64,000 nucleotides of DNA from Peribacillus frigoritolerans (GCF_030676415.1 NZ_JAUUTW010000023.1:33907-97906); one strand, 5' to 3'; counted from the stretch's first letter, positions 29,543 to 39,562 are shown. Notes: a model not told the origin generated them from the letters alone. Numbers and translations are program-made.

Positions 29543-30266
29543 TTTCTTGTTCGACTCCTTTTGAAAGCATCTGTTGGGCCATCCATAAGTCTTCAACTTT
29601 CTCTTGAACATCATCAAAGTTTTCATGTAACGACTTAATCATGAGGTCTCGATCTTTTGTTTTGATCGCATCAATATAAAGTTGATGGTTATTTATGATT
29701 CGTGTAAAGTCTTCATACTTTTCTTTAAAACGGCTGCGCATGGATAGAAGAATCAAACTTTCCATCACAGGTTTTAAATTATCCCAGATCATCAGGATGT
29801 AGGAATGATTGATGGACCGAATAATCGTTTCATGAAATAGGACATCCTGATAGGAAAACTCATCAGCATCTTGGTATTTTATGGATATTTTCATCATCTC
29901 TAATATTTTACTAAGTTCCATTACTAATTCATTCGTGTTCATCCTTACTAGACGTTCAAATACAAACGTCTCGATGAGTATCCGTACATCATAAATTTCT
30001 GCATACTTCTTTTCTGTTAAACCAATGACAACCGCACCCATTCTTTCTAATCGGATGATATTTTCAGAGGCCAGTATTTTTAGCGCTTCACGAACTGGAG
30101 AGCGGCTTACACCGAAATCAGCAGCTAATTTATTTTCAGATAGGATGGCACCGCTTTCAATCATGCCCGAAATAATACGCATTCTTAGCTCGGACGTTAC
30201 ACGATCACCAGCTGAAGCTTTTGAAAGCCATTTTACAGGATAAAGAAATTCCTTTGATTCAGCCAT
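29535..30266 (-). CDS. gntR: Gluconate operon repressor GntR
   Basis: 243 residues. The N-terminal winged helix (GDRVTSELRMRIISG.., LAADFGVSRSPVREALKIL) and C-terminal FCD/FadR-type helical domain with metal/ligand His residues (HETIIRSINHS, NNHQLYIDA) identify it. The ATG at 30266 follows GGAAGGTG. It binds the palindrome at 30296-30309 in its own promoter; gluconate relieves repression in B. subtilis. Confidence 0.95.
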   Translation of the reverse strand: MAESKEFLYPVKWLSKASAGDRVTSELRMRIISGMIESGAILSENKLAADFGVSRSPVREALKILASENIIRLERMGAVVIGLTEKKYAEIYDVRILIETFVFERLVRMNTNELVMELSKILEMMKISIKYQDADEFSYQDVLFHETIIRSINHSYILMIWDNLKPVMESLILLSMRSRFKEKYEDFTRIINNHQLYIDAIKTKDRDLMIKSLHENFDDVQEKVEDLWMAQQMLSKGVEQEND

Positions 30267-30295
30267 AAATTCACCTTCCAATAGAGTTCAAGTAC

Positions 30296-30309
30296 ACTTG
30301 TATACAAGT
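30296..30309. promoter_or_regulatory. GntR operator
   Basis: Perfect palindrome ACTTGTATACAAGT just downstream of the -10 element, identical in core to the B. subtilis gnt operator. Binding here would block transcription initiation. Confidence 0.9.
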
Positions 30310-30339
30310 ATTATAATCTTTAAATAATTAGTAATGCAA
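30310..30339 (-). promoter_or_regulatory. gnt operon promoter (SigA type)
   Basis: Minus strand -35 TTGCAT (30334-30339), 18-base spacer, -10 TATAAT (30310-30315). It abuts the GntR operator. Confidence 0.8.
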
Positions 30340-30469
30340 GCTTTTTGAATTCAACTGGATTCTCGTTAATATAGTCAAAGTTTGTTGGGAGTTTAGAAGG
30401 TTCTAGTACAAAAATAACTTATGAATACTTGGTATTATTTTTTTCCATTACATTCCTCACCATGCGCTT

Positions 30470-30595
30470 TTGCTTGTATAACCTTTGCAGGAGCCCTGTC
30501 CTACATTTTCTTGGTTGGTAAAATCGAAAGGGTTCAGGATCATGCTGATTTTGATTTACGAAATGGTAAGAAGATATCGAGCTAATGATGAAGGC
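30470..30595 (+). pseudogene. C-terminal remnant of a permease
   Basis: An open stretch reading AFACITFAGALSYIFLVGKIERV, then DHADFDLRNGKK and a stop. It looks like a final membrane helix and cytoplasmic tail of a transporter. No start or upstream body remains, and a strong terminator follows. Confidence 0.35.
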
Positions 30596-30606
30596 GTAGA
30601 ATATCT

Positions 30607-30660
30607 ACAAACAACAAAGCAGTGCATCCCTAAAATTGGGATCACTGCTTTGTTGTTTGT
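30607..30660. terminator. Long hairpin, probable bidirectional terminator
   Basis: An 18-bp perfect stem (ACAAACAACAAAGCAGTG with its complement) enclosing a further CATCCC/GGGAT stem. It follows the permease remnant. The length is unusual for a simple terminator, so an attenuator relic is possible. Confidence 0.6.
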
Positions 30661-30961
30661 AATTTTTGCTAATACCCTACTATCAAAGCTAAAGTCAACT
30701 CTTACTGATCTTATTACTAGTAAAGTAAGTAAGAAATCTAGCCATCATAAACATATATCTTTGCAACTTTTTCTGAAAATCCTGCAATAATTATTGCATA
30801 GATATCAATTGTACCCAATAAGTGTGCCTGGCTAAGAATTTAGTCATATTTAGTCTTTTCAATGTACTTATGTTTTACTACATCTTTTATAAGCTTCTAA
30901 TTTTGTCGATATCTACTCAGAATTTGTAGTTATTTCTCGGGAAATTGTTGAAATTTGAAAA

Positions 30962-31280
30962 TAGTGATGTGACATATCGTTTGTCAGTTAGATGTTCATT
31001 TCACACGTAGCTGCGAGTTCATTGGTTAAAAAATTTAGCTCTCTTTTAATTGAATGAGACCATGGGTTAAATTGTCATATGTATCGTGTATCGCTATCTC
31101 TGTTTCATTGGTTCCTTCTAATCTTTCTTTTTCTTTATACGAAGGTATGTAAATTTCCACATTTTAACCATTTCGCTCTGAGTTTTAAACATACTTTCGA
31201 ACATTAATTTTGCATCTCCACTTCTTTGCCACTTCCTTTGAAGAGGATGCTCATTCATTCGGATGTATATCATTTTGCAT
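30962..31280 (-). pseudogene. Decayed copy 1 of a MerR-HTH/coiled-coil gene
   Basis: Shares the ribosome-site leader (GGAGGTCCGAT) and pieces such as SSKEVAKK, KERLEGTNETEIAI, ELAAT and LTNDMS with the intact gene at 32362. It has stops, frameshifts and loss of the segment between the HTH and the coiled coil. Confidence 0.75.
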
Positions 31281-31409
31281 ATCGGACCTCCCTTTCTATT
31301 TAAAGATGAAGGTTCTGTGAATTTATTTTCATGTTATATCGCCCAGCGATACGAAACACAAAAAAGAAGCGATAAGCCCCTTTCTTGAGGAACACTATTA
31401 AGGACATGG

Positions 31410-31826
31410 ATCTTGCTAGAGCTAGGAAACCGTTGTTTTAAGCTGAGACATATCGTTTGTCAGTGGACGTTCATTTCTTGCGTAGCTGCGAGTTCATTGG
31501 TTAAAACAATCAAAGTCTCTTTTATTTGTTTGGAATTATGGGTTAAGTTTTCATATATATCGGGTATGCTATCTCTGTTTCATTAGGTTCTTCTAATCTA
31601 TCTTTTTGTAGATACACAAGGTCTTTACCTGTACTCTCTAGGGACTTGTCCGTATCGCGTAACGCTATGTGCGCTTCGATGTCAGATTGAATAAAGATAG
31701 GCAACCTCCATCTTAAAAACTCATATCCGTTTCGTTCTAAGAACGGTGGGAGTTGCATCCCCACTTCTTCTTCCACTTTCTTAGAAAAAAAATACTCGTT
31801 CATTCGGATGTATATCATGTGTGCAT
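31410..31826 (-). pseudogene. Decayed copy 2 of a MerR-HTH/coiled-coil gene
   Basis: Retains SKKVEEEVGM, LERNGYEFL, FIQSDIEAHIALRDTDKSL, KDLVYLQKDRLEEPNETEIAYP and ELAA. The HTH is damaged, stops interrupt it, and the ribosome site is altered. A palindromic TATCG..CGATA motif lies upstream of copies 1 and 2 (31340 and 31880 regions). Confidence 0.75.
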
Positions 31827-32361
31827 ATCGACCGCCGCTTTTCTATTAAACCTAAAGGTTTCGAATTTATTTGCAAGTTATATCGTCCAGCGATATGAAA
31901 CAAAAAAAAGTGCCGATCAATCCCTGTCTGGAGGAACTCTAGTAAGGATGACTCTTGTTTTTGAATACAAGTTCTTAACCTTTTCAACTCCCATTTTATC
32001 AAACTGCCTTTTTTGCTTGCTTCAAATTGTGTATTTTGTTTTAGACGCATATCGCTTAAACAAATCTTCAATGAATTTCAATTGAGCCTTCGTTTGCCTT
32101 TGGTAGAACGTCCGATACATTGGTATCGTCAAGCTCTTATATAGTAGGTACCAAATCTGTAAAGTTGAAATATTCTTTCTTAAAATCTATGTTTCAGCTA
32201 CGCGAATCATAGATGGCACTATGAATTTTTTAAAGTTTTATGGATTCGCATCTCAATGCTTTTATCCATCATTATTTAAAAAATATTTATCAAACGTTTC
32301 TACATCAATAATTTGCTCCACAAATCAATACACAGCTAGGCAAAAAACCTTAACAGTCACC
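31827..32361. other. Region between array copies
   Basis: The left part (31855-31955) repeats the sequence found upstream of copy 1 at 31310-31400, including the palindrome near 31880, so it is an upstream regulatory segment of copy 2. The rest shows no supported gene. Confidence 0.5.
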
Positions 32362-33069
32362 TTATTTTCTAAATATGGAAAAAAGCCCCCGCCATTTTTC
32401 GGAACGTTTTTGTATAGACTCTTCTAAACGTTTATTAAATTCATTTTGTGAACTCCATTCTTTTTTCTGTTCGTCCCTCATATTTTGTATTTCTTTTTGT
32501 AAGAGTTCACTTTTTTGTTTTTCTTGTTCCAGCAATGTTTCGTATTGGGTATTTTGTTGTTCAGTTAATTGTTCAATTTTAGTATTAGTTCTTTGCGCTG
32601 AATTTCCAATACTAGAACTAATAACATGATGATCTTGCTGGAGCCGGGAAACCTTTGTTTTAAGCTGGGACATATCGTTTGTCAGTTGGACATTCATTTC
32701 ACGTGTGGCTGCGAGTTCATTGACTAAAAACATTAAGACCTCGTTTAATTGATTGGGATCGTGGGGTGAATTTTCATATGTATCGGGTATCGCTATCTGT
32801 GTTTCATTGGATCCTTCTAATCTTTCTTTTTGTTGATATACCAGGTCTTTTGCTGTATCGTCTAGGGGCCTGTCCGTATCGCGTAGCGCTATAAGCGCTA
32901 CGATGTCAGATTGAACAAAGATACGTCGATCTCCATCTTTCAAAAACTCATATCCATTCCGCTCCAAGATTTGACCATACTTTCGAACAGTGGGAGTTGC
33001 AATACCCACTTCTTCTGCCACTTCCTTGGAAGAGAAAGCTCGTTCATTCAGTTGTATATCACGTCGCAT
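32362..33069 (-). CDS. MerR-type HTH and coiled-coil protein (DUF3967-like)
   Basis: 235 residues. The N-terminal winged HTH is MerR-like (FSSKEVAEEVGIATPTVRKYGQIL), followed by an RRIFVQSDIVALIALRDTD wing. A long coiled coil (about 105-215) ends in NEFNKRLEESIQKRSEKWRGLFSIFRK. This HTH plus coiled coil plus short basic tail resembles proteins common on Bacillus plasmids and islands and, in layout, the chromosome-anchoring protein RacA. AGAGGT precedes the ATG. It is the intact member of a three-copy tandem array. Confidence 0.75.
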   Translation of the reverse strand: MRRDIQLNERAFSSKEVAEEVGIATPTVRKYGQILERNGYEFLKDGDRRIFVQSDIVALIALRDTDRPLDDTAKDLVYQQKERLEGSNETQIAIPDTYENSPHDPNQLNEVLMFLVNELAATREMNVQLTNDMSQLKTKVSRLQQDHHVISSSIGNSAQRTNTKIEQLTEQQNTQYETLLEQEKQKSELLQKEIQNMRDEQKKEWSSQNEFNKRLEESIQKRSEKWRGLFSIFRK

Positions 33070-33762
33070 ATCGGACCTCTTTTCTATAACTAGTTGTATC
33101 TGTAGTCTACCTGACCTTAAATTTTCTGTCTAGATGAGTATAGCCTATTCAGAAGTTGTTAGGGATAGCGATAAGATTTCCTTTTCCTTTCTTCTGTTTT
33201 CCATATAGGATTAAATAATCTATTCGTTTACCTTCCTTTTCTTGCATAGCCTCTATCTATACCTATCCATTGTGGATGTTACAACTGGTTGGGCCTGGCG
33301 GCTGGTCCCGTGTCTTTAGAAAAAACTGGCCAGCCTTAACCTCAAGATTCCCCTTTTTTGTTGCAAGTTACACACTCGCACAAATTTCGTATAATCACTT
33401 AAGTTAAATTGAACCCTCTTATAATTGTCAAGCTTGATAAGATTGTAACTTATAGTAGTATACTCTAGCTCTAATATAGTCTGCACCCACTGTTTTAGCC
33501 CATAACGTTCGATGATTTCCATCACTAGATACATGATATTCTATCATCGCAGGCTTTCTAGAATAACTTTGTGTATATTTTCTATTGCAGTGCTCGAAAA
33601 GAGTAGAATTCCATCATAATTCATAGGCTCTTTTACATAACCAGCTCTGAGTCCTTTTCTACTAAAAGCGGATGGCCGATTATTGAAACCAATTCCATTA
33701 ATCCACCTAAGTGTTTAAGTGATTCGTGGAGACAACAGCCAGGAACTTCTGCATACTGCACA
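33070..33762. other. Intergenic region with no supported gene
   Basis: A minus-strand frame at 33316-33534 (72 codons) is open but has no ribosome site and no recognisable family, so it is not called. A half palindrome AGCGATA near 33166 resembles the array operators. Confidence 0.4.
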
Positions 33763-33924
33763 GAACTAACAAAAGAAGAACTAACAAAAGCATTGGAAAA
33801 AGCAAATAAAGAAAACTCCCCATTCCTACGGGATAAGGTAATAGAGAAGTTATCAGCTTCTAACTTCAAACCCCTCTCAAGTAAAGATATTGTGAATATG
33901 AACAGAGAAGTATATAATTCATAA
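33763..33924 (+). pseudogene. 3' fragment of an unrecognised gene
   Basis: 54 codons reading ELTKEELTKALEKANKEN.., LRDKVIEKLSASNFKPLSSKDIVNMNREVYNS. It is strongly protein-like, has no start codon or ribosome site, and is followed by a terminator. Probably the tail of a deleted gene. Confidence 0.4.
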
Positions 33925-33927
33925 AAC

Positions 33928-33961
33928 AAAAAGGTGCACTCAGTTTAAAGTGTACCTTTTT
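33928..33961. terminator. Bidirectional terminator
   Basis: AAAAAGGTGCACT/AGTGTACCTTTTT hairpin directly after the fragment stop. Confidence 0.8.
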
Positions 33962-34365
33962 GCATATCCATATATCCCCATAAAGTTGTAAAAAAATATG
34001 TTTGTCTTCTTCCTTTTTGCCGCCAAACAATCCAGAATATTATTGGTAATTCTGAGAGATTACAAAAGCCCTTCCAGCCCGATCTCAATTTTTTTCAAAA
34101 ACAGAATCTAAGTACGGTTGTGTTTTAATTCCCTCTTCTACAGCGAAATGCTCTATAACTTTAAACTATTCAATTTATAACTTGTATTAGTAAAAGAAGC
34201 TGCCAGATGGCAGCCGGATATTCAATTAAAGCACCCGTTATTCATAATAAACGAAACACCCACATCGCTAACTCGTAAAAAAACGAATAACCAATATAAA
34301 GGATTAAAAATAATGCTACCTACTGCAACTCCTCCAATATGTTCATCAGAAAAAATATAAACAAG
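33962..34365. other. Intergenic region, nothing recognised
   Basis: Contains a small hairpin (GCTGCCA/TGGCAGC near 34200). No supported coding sequence. Confidence 0.4.
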
Positions 34366-34395
34366 AGCCTCGATTTTTAAACTGAAATCGAGGCT
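34366..34395 (-). terminator. Terminator of the nik-like operon
   Basis: AGCCTCGATTT/AAATCGAGGCT stem followed by T-rich sequence on the minus strand, 27 bases past the last gene. Confidence 0.8.
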
Positions 34396-34421
34396 TCTAA
34401 TCAATGAATATATATTCTAGA

Positions 34422-35243
34422 CTAGGTCTTGTTAATCCTCGTTGGAAGAGAACGAAAACGTGGATGCCCAGCAAGGATGGAACCTCTCATCTGTTTAACG
34501 ACAGGATGTTCTGACGAAAAAAACTGATTTTTAGAATCGTAAAGCTCGATTAATTCTCCTTTTTCCAGTACACCCAAAGTATCCGCGATTGAATAGGCCG
34601 CTTTAATATCATGTGTAATAAAAAGGTAAGATAAGCCGAAGTCTTTTTTTAACTCCCTTAATAATTCTAAAATTAGTGTTTGATTAACCATATCTAAACT
34701 ACTTACGGATTCGTCCAAGACGATTAGCAGTGGCTTAAGAGAGATTGCTCTAGCAATATTAATTCTTTGCAATTGTCCACCGCTAAATTGGTGTGGGTAC
34801 TTTTTTAAATCCTTTTCACTTAGACCTACTCTTTCCAATAACTCAATAACGGTTCTTTTTTGTTCGGCTACGGTTAGTTTTTCATAGTTTTCTAATGGCT
34901 CGCCTATAATACGCTCGGCTGTCATTCGTGGATTGACGGATGAATACGAATCCTGAAAGACGACTTGTAGATCTCGGCGTATCTTTTGACGAATATGCTT
35001 ATCAGCAGTATAGATATCATGCCCTTGAAACAGAACCTGTCCTTGCTGTGGACGTTCCAAGCCAAGAATCACTTTTCCTAATGTACTTTTTCCAGCTCCA
35101 CTCGTTCCGAGTAGTCCTAAACATGTTCCTTCGTCAATAGAGAGGGAAATGTCAGTGAGTACTTTTTTAGAATGGTCTTTCCATTTAAAAAACGTATGAG
35201 AATTATAGCTATGAGTTACTGCTTTTACTTGTAATAAACTCAT
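34422..35243 (-). CDS. nikE: Nickel/oligopeptide ABC transporter ATPase (NikE-like)
   Basis: About 273 residues. Walker A GTSGAGKST, signature FSGGQLQR, Walker B LIVLDESVSSLD. It belongs to the OppF/DppF/NikE class. The ATG at 35243 follows GAGGGGTG. Last gene of the operon. Confidence 0.85.
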   Translation of the reverse strand: MSLLQVKAVTHSYNSHTFFKWKDHSKKVLTDISLSIDEGTCLGLLGTSGAGKSTLGKVILGLERPQQGQVLFQGHDIYTADKHIRQKIRRDLQVVFQDSYSSVNPRMTAERIIGEPLENYEKLTVAEQKRTVIELLERVGLSEKDLKKYPHQFSGGQLQRINIARAISLKPLLIVLDESVSSLDMVNQTLILELLRELKKDFGLSYLFITHDIKAAYSIADTLGVLEKGELIELYDSKNQFFSSEHPVVKQMRGSILAGHPRFRSLPTRINKT

Positions 35244-35276
35244 TTGTTCACCCCTCAAAAGAATGCAATCTATATA

Positions 35277-36113
35277 TCACAACATATGGGCGATAGGTTC
35301 TTCAAGATTTATGCTAAGGCGGGCATTTAGCAGTTTCTTTGTATACTCATGCTGCGGATTATCAAATAGTTCAAACACATTTGCAATTTCTACAATTCTG
35401 CCATGTTGCATAACGACTACATCATCTGCCATTTCAGAAATGACTCCAAGATCATGAGAAATGAGTAAAATGGATGTTCCATATTCAGAACGAATTTTAT
35501 CCAGGTGGCGAAGTACCTGTAATTGGTTATGAACGTCAAGTGCAGTTGTCGGCTCATCAGCAATAATAACGGAAGGTTTTAAACATGCAGCCATCGCAAT
35601 CATCACGCGTTGCAGCATACCTCCACTCAATTGAAAAGGATAGCTTTTTAATAGTTTCGCGGGATTTGGCAGGTTTACATTTTGCATCGCATCGATGGCA
35701 AGCTCTTTTGCTTGTTTTTTATTCAATGAGGTATGAGACCTGATCGTTTCGATAAATTGATTGCCAATTGTAAAAACAGGCGTAAATGAATTCATCGGAT
35801 TTTGCATGATAAAGGCAATATCCTTGCCGCGAATTTCACGTATTTCTTTATCGTCTAAACCATTCAATTCTTGCCCTTGGAGGGTAATGCTCCCTTCAAT
35901 TGTCGTTGTTTTCCGATCAAGAAGCTGTAGAATGGACATACTCGTAACGGTTTTACCACTCCCACTTTCCCCAACAAGCCCCAGTACCTTCCCTTTTTTC
36001 AGTTCAAAACTAATATCCTGAACGAGGGTGGAAGCACCATCTTTTGTATGTACTTGTACATGTAGATCGCTCACTTTTAATACATTCGATCGTTCTGTTC
36101 CCAATCTTCTCAT
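35277..36113 (-). CDS. nikD: Nickel/oligopeptide ABC transporter ATPase (NikD-like)
   Basis: 278 residues. Walker A GESGSGKT, signature LSGGMLQR, Walker B VIIADEPTTALD. OppD/NikD class. The ATG at 36113 directly abuts AAGGA, so a TTG four codons in (about 36104), at better spacing, may be the real start. Second-to-last gene of the operon. Confidence 0.85.
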   Translation of the reverse strand: MRRLGTERSNVLKVSDLHVQVHTKDGASTLVQDISFELKKGKVLGLVGESGSGKTVTSMSILQLLDRKTTTIEGSITLQGQELNGLDDKEIREIRGKDIAFIMQNPMNSFTPVFTIGNQFIETIRSHTSLNKKQAKELAIDAMQNVNLPNPAKLLKSYPFQLSGGMLQRVMIAMAACLKPSVIIADEPTTALDVHNQLQVLRHLDKIRSEYGTSILLISHDLGVISEMADDVVVMQHGRIVEIANVFELFDNPQHEYTKKLLNARLSINLEEPIAHML

Positions 36114-36122
36114 TCCTTTTTA

Positions 36123-36953
36123 TTAACGACGTTTGACTCCAAAACGTTCTGATAGCGCTTCGCCTAATAAATTGAAGGTGACGACAACGAGCATAATCAT
36201 CAAACCTGGATATAGCATTAATTCTGGATTCGTCCGAATATACGATTTCCCTTCATGAATCATTGCTCCCCATTCTGGTGTAGGGGGTTGCACACCTAAA
36301 CCTAGAAACGACATTGCCGATATATCCATGATGGCCCAACCCATTTCTAATGTACCCATAACAGCGAGCGGAGGGAGTACATTTGGAACAATATGTTTCT
36401 TTATTATCTTCCATTGAGAAGAACCGCTTATTTTAGCTGCCGCTATATAGTTTTGCTCTTTAAGACTAAGTACCATTCCTCGGAAAATTCTCGCATAATA
36501 CACCCATTGCACAAGCATCAATGCTATGATGACTTGTTTAAGGCCAGGTCCCAATATACCAACAAGTCCAAGAATGAGCAAAAGATTCGGAAATGCCATA
36601 ACACCATCACAAAGTCTCATTAGCACCTGGTCCACCCAACCACCTTTATAACCAGCAATGGTTCCAACAATCAAACCGATGCCTAAAGATGAAATAAAGA
36701 TTAATGTGGCAAATCCTAACGAAATGCGAGCACCATATAAGATGCGTGATAACGTACATCTTCCTAAATGATCAGTTCCTAATGGATACTCAAAGGAAGA
36801 GGGCTGTAGTTTATTAGCTAAATTGACAGCAATAGGATCATTAGGTGCAATCCAAGGAGCCAAGATGGTGATGATAAATAGGAAGCTTAATATTATTGAA
36901 CAAAGGACAATCACTTTCTGACTTCTCATCATAATACGAAGACTTGTCATCAT
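36123..36953 (-). CDS. nikC: Nickel/peptide ABC transporter permease (NikC-like)
   Basis: 276 residues, about six membrane helices, with the N-terminal segment of DppC/NikC proteins and the EAA-type loop (YIAAAKISGSSQWKIIKKHIVPN). The start overlaps the nikB stop (ATGA), with GGAGGG upstream. An open frame to 36995 lies inside nikB and is rejected. Confidence 0.88.
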   Translation of the reverse strand: MMTSLRIMMRSQKVIVLCSIILSFLFIITILAPWIAPNDPIAVNLANKLQPSSFEYPLGTDHLGRCTLSRILYGARISLGFATLIFISSLGIGLIVGTIAGYKGGWVDQVLMRLCDGVMAFPNLLLILGLVGILGPGLKQVIIALMLVQWVYYARIFRGMVLSLKEQNYIAAAKISGSSQWKIIKKHIVPNVLPPLAVMGTLEMGWAIMDISAMSFLGLGVQPPTPEWGAMIHEGKSYIRTNPELMLYPGLMIMLVVVTFNLLGEALSERFGVKRR

Positions 36954-37894
36954 TGACGTTGCCCTCCTTTTCTGGAGATGCGTGGGTCGATACACATTTG
37001 GATTAGGTCAACAATCAAGTTGCTAAAAATGAATAGTCCCGCAGCTAAAAGCACATAGCATTGAATGACAGGAACATCCCGATTAAAAATAGCTTCAATG
37101 AAATAACGACCAAATCCTGGCCAGGAAAAAACCGCTTCGACAATAATGGTTCCAGTCAGCAACTTTCCTAAATTCATCCCCAGTCCAGTAATCATGGGGG
37201 ATATGGCTATTCTCAATACATGTTTTCCCATAATGACTTTTTCATGAATCCCTCTTGTGCGAGCAAAAAGGACATAAGGTTCCTGTAAATTTTCAAGAAC
37301 GCTAGCACGTAATAGTCGAGTATACAAAGCTATTAATGGAAAAGCTAAAGTAACGGAAGGAAGAACCAGATGTTGCCAAGTCCCGATTCCTTCGACAGGA
37401 AATAGGTCGAGTTTAACAGAAAAGAAAAAAATCAATAAATAACCAAGCCAAAAAGAGGGGATGGACGCCCCGAAAAAAGAGAGAAGGCGACTAAAATGGT
37501 CAATACCACTGTTTTTCTTTATGCCTGCCAAAAATCCAAGAGGGACACTGACCAGGATAGCTAATATGATGCTACCTAAAGCTAACTGAATGGTCGCTGG
37601 CATTCGATAGGTTACCTCTTCCCAAACAGGTTTATTCGAAAGATAAGATATGCCAAAATCAAATTGGCATATCTTAATAATAGAATTTACATATTGAACA
37701 TGGAGGGGTTGATCTAAGCCAAACTCATGTCTTTTCTGAGCCAATATCTCTTCTGTAGATTGGATATGTGCTGCAGATAAATATGCCTCAGCTGGGTCCA
37801 CGGGTGAAAGGTGAATCATTCCAAACGTTAGAAGAGTGGCCAAAAGAAAGATGGGAATAATGGCCATAATTCGTTTCAAGATATAAGTGCCCAT
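36950..37894 (-). CDS. nikB: Nickel/peptide ABC transporter permease (NikB-like)
   Basis: 314 residues, six membrane helices, N-terminus MGTYILKRIMAIIPIFLLATLLTFGMIHL and periplasm-type LSPVDPAEAYL segment of DppB/NikB, and an EAA loop around VLFARTRGIHEKVIMGKHVLR. GGAGGG precedes the ATG. Follows the binding protein by 17 bases. Confidence 0.88.
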   Translation of the reverse strand: MGTYILKRIMAIIPIFLLATLLTFGMIHLSPVDPAEAYLSAAHIQSTEEILAQKRHEFGLDQPLHVQYVNSIIKICQFDFGISYLSNKPVWEEVTYRMPATIQLALGSIILAILVSVPLGFLAGIKKNSGIDHFSRLLSFFGASIPSFWLGYLLIFFFSVKLDLFPVEGIGTWQHLVLPSVTLAFPLIALYTRLLRASVLENLQEPYVLFARTRGIHEKVIMGKHVLRIAISPMITGLGMNLGKLLTGTIIVEAVFSWPGFGRYFIEAIFNRDVPVIQCYVLLAAGLFIFSNLIVDLIQMCIDPRISRKGGQRQ

Positions 37895-37911
37895 GAAAAC
37901 CCTCCTGTAAC

Positions 37912-39537
37912 TTACTTCTCGATGCTAATTCCTGTGAATGGATGTTCATCCCGATTAGCAGGGAATGTAAAATTAGATACATCTTTTTGGTAAACAGCTA
38001 TTTTCTTAATATAAGAAATAGGCACAATCGCTCCTTGGTCTTGCAGTGATTCCAAAATAGTTGAGTAAAGTTCTTGACGTTCTTTTTCATCTGTTGTTCC
38101 AGGAACATCTGCAATTTGTTTTAACAACTCATCTCTGTTCGGATAAGATGAAATGGCTTCGTTAAAACCAAATCCTTTTGAACCAACGACATTTACGAAA
38201 GTATGTGGATCATACGGTGCGCCATAGTTACTAAAGAAATTCAATTCAAAATCATTAGCTTTGAATCTTTCAATTTGTACCGTAAGCTCAACGCCAACGA
38301 TATTTAATTTAACACCTAGTGCCGCCCACTCAGATTGTAATGTTTCGGCCATTGCTTTTTGAATCGATTCTGCAGAGTCGTACATTAACTCGATTTCAAG
38401 CGGCTTTCCGTCTTTCTCACGAACGTTTTTTCCTTTTGGAAGCTTCCATCCTGCTTCATCTAATAAAGCTTTTGCTTTTTCGACATTATAATCAATCGCT
38501 GTTACATCAATGTCTGAAGTATACGGGAAGTTTGTCGGTAAAATGAAATCTGCCTTCTCTTCCAACCCAGAAGTAACTCCGTCAACCATTGCTTTTTTAT
38601 TAAATCCATATTGTAACGCTTGGCGAACACGTAAATCTGAAAGTTGTTCTTTCTTCGTATTCATAACTAGTTGTCTTGTCGCAACCGGATCAGAAATACT
38701 AGTCTCATAGGTACCTGTTGTTTCTAATTGTTTGAAAGCATCCAGACTGATAGCACCTTCACCATAAATTAGGTCAAGGTCACCTTTTTCAAAAGCAAGA
38801 ACACGGGTTTCCGCATCAGGAATGATCTTGACTTTGATTTTCTTTACTTTAGGGAGTTCACCCCAATAATTTTCATTGCGTTTGAAAATAGCATATTCAT
38901 CTGCTTTATGTTCTTCCAAAACCCATGGGCCTGTACCGACTGGTTTTGTAACACCTTTAGAAGTGTCACCATCTTTAGGGAATCCAGCATCACCTAAGAA
39001 TCGGACTGGACGAACAACGGCTAACTCTTGAATAGTAGGATAATATGGCTCCTTTAATGTTAGTTTAAATGTGTTTTGGTCAATTACTTCCGTTTGATCC
39101 ACTTTCGGAATAAAGCCCAACCAACTATGTAAATCAACATTTTTCAATATAGTATCAAAGTTCTTTTTCACAATTTCAGCATTAAAGCTCGTACCGTCAG
39201 AAAATTTCACATCTTGACGGAGGTTGAACGTATATTCCTTCCCATCCTTGGAAATTTCCCAAGATTCAGCTAAATGCGGTTTCAGCTTACCTCCATCTTG
39301 GTAGCTGACCAAAGGTTCATATATCATTGATGTAGCGAATAATTGAGAAGGATTATAGACATGCGGATTCATTTCACCTATATCCCTAGGCCAAGCCAAA
39401 GTAAGCATGTCTTTACTGTCTTTATTTGAAGTTGAATTATCTTTTGATTCATTTGTACATCCAAGTAAAAGCGTTGTTAAAATTAAAACGATTGCGGATA
39501 TAAATAACACTTGTTTACTGTTTCTTCTTTTCGACAT
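37912..39537 (-). CDS. nikA: Nickel-type ABC transporter substrate-binding lipoprotein (NikA-like)
   Basis: 541 residues. Lipoprotein signal ending LLLGC, then a family 5 binding domain. The start of the mature part (LTLAWPRDIGEMNPHVYNPSQLFATSMIYEPLV) and VGTGPWVLEEHK, FKRNENYWGELPKVKK closely follow NikA and the staphylococcal CntA/Opp1A type rather than peptide binders. Such proteins carry Ni as free or metallophore complexes. First gene of a five-gene operon with a near-consensus promoter overlapped by a Fur-type box, which suggests control by iron or another metal. Confidence 0.85.
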   Translation of the reverse strand: MSKRRNSKQVLFISAIVLILTTLLLGCTNESKDNSTSNKDSKDMLTLAWPRDIGEMNPHVYNPSQLFATSMIYEPLVSYQDGGKLKPHLAESWEISKDGKEYTFNLRQDVKFSDGTSFNAEIVKKNFDTILKNVDLHSWLGFIPKVDQTEVIDQNTFKLTLKEPYYPTIQELAVVRPVRFLGDAGFPKDGDTSKGVTKPVGTGPWVLEEHKADEYAIFKRNENYWGELPKVKKIKVKIIPDAETRVLAFEKGDLDLIYGEGAISLDAFKQLETTGTYETSISDPVATRQLVMNTKKEQLSDLRVRQALQYGFNKKAMVDGVTSGLEEKADFILPTNFPYTSDIDVTAIDYNVEKAKALLDEAGWKLPKGKNVREKDGKPLEIELMYDSAESIQKAMAETLQSEWAALGVKLNIVGVELTVQIERFKANDFELNFFSNYGAPYDPHTFVNVVGSKGFGFNEAISSYPNRDELLKQIADVPGTTDEKERQELYSTILESLQDQGAIVPISYIKKIAVYQKDVSNFTFPANRDEHPFTGISIEK

Positions 39538-39562
39538 AACATTGGTGCCTCCAGTACCATAT

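Noticed and set aside
30485..30790. 101-codon plus-strand open frame
   Set aside because: Runs through an 18-bp hairpin and is out of frame with the permease-like remnant; no ribosome site.
33316..33534. 72-codon minus-strand open frame
   Set aside because: No ribosome site, composition not convincing, no recognised family.
34222..34404. 60-codon minus-strand open frame
   Set aside because: Overlaps the nik operon terminator and lacks a ribosome site.
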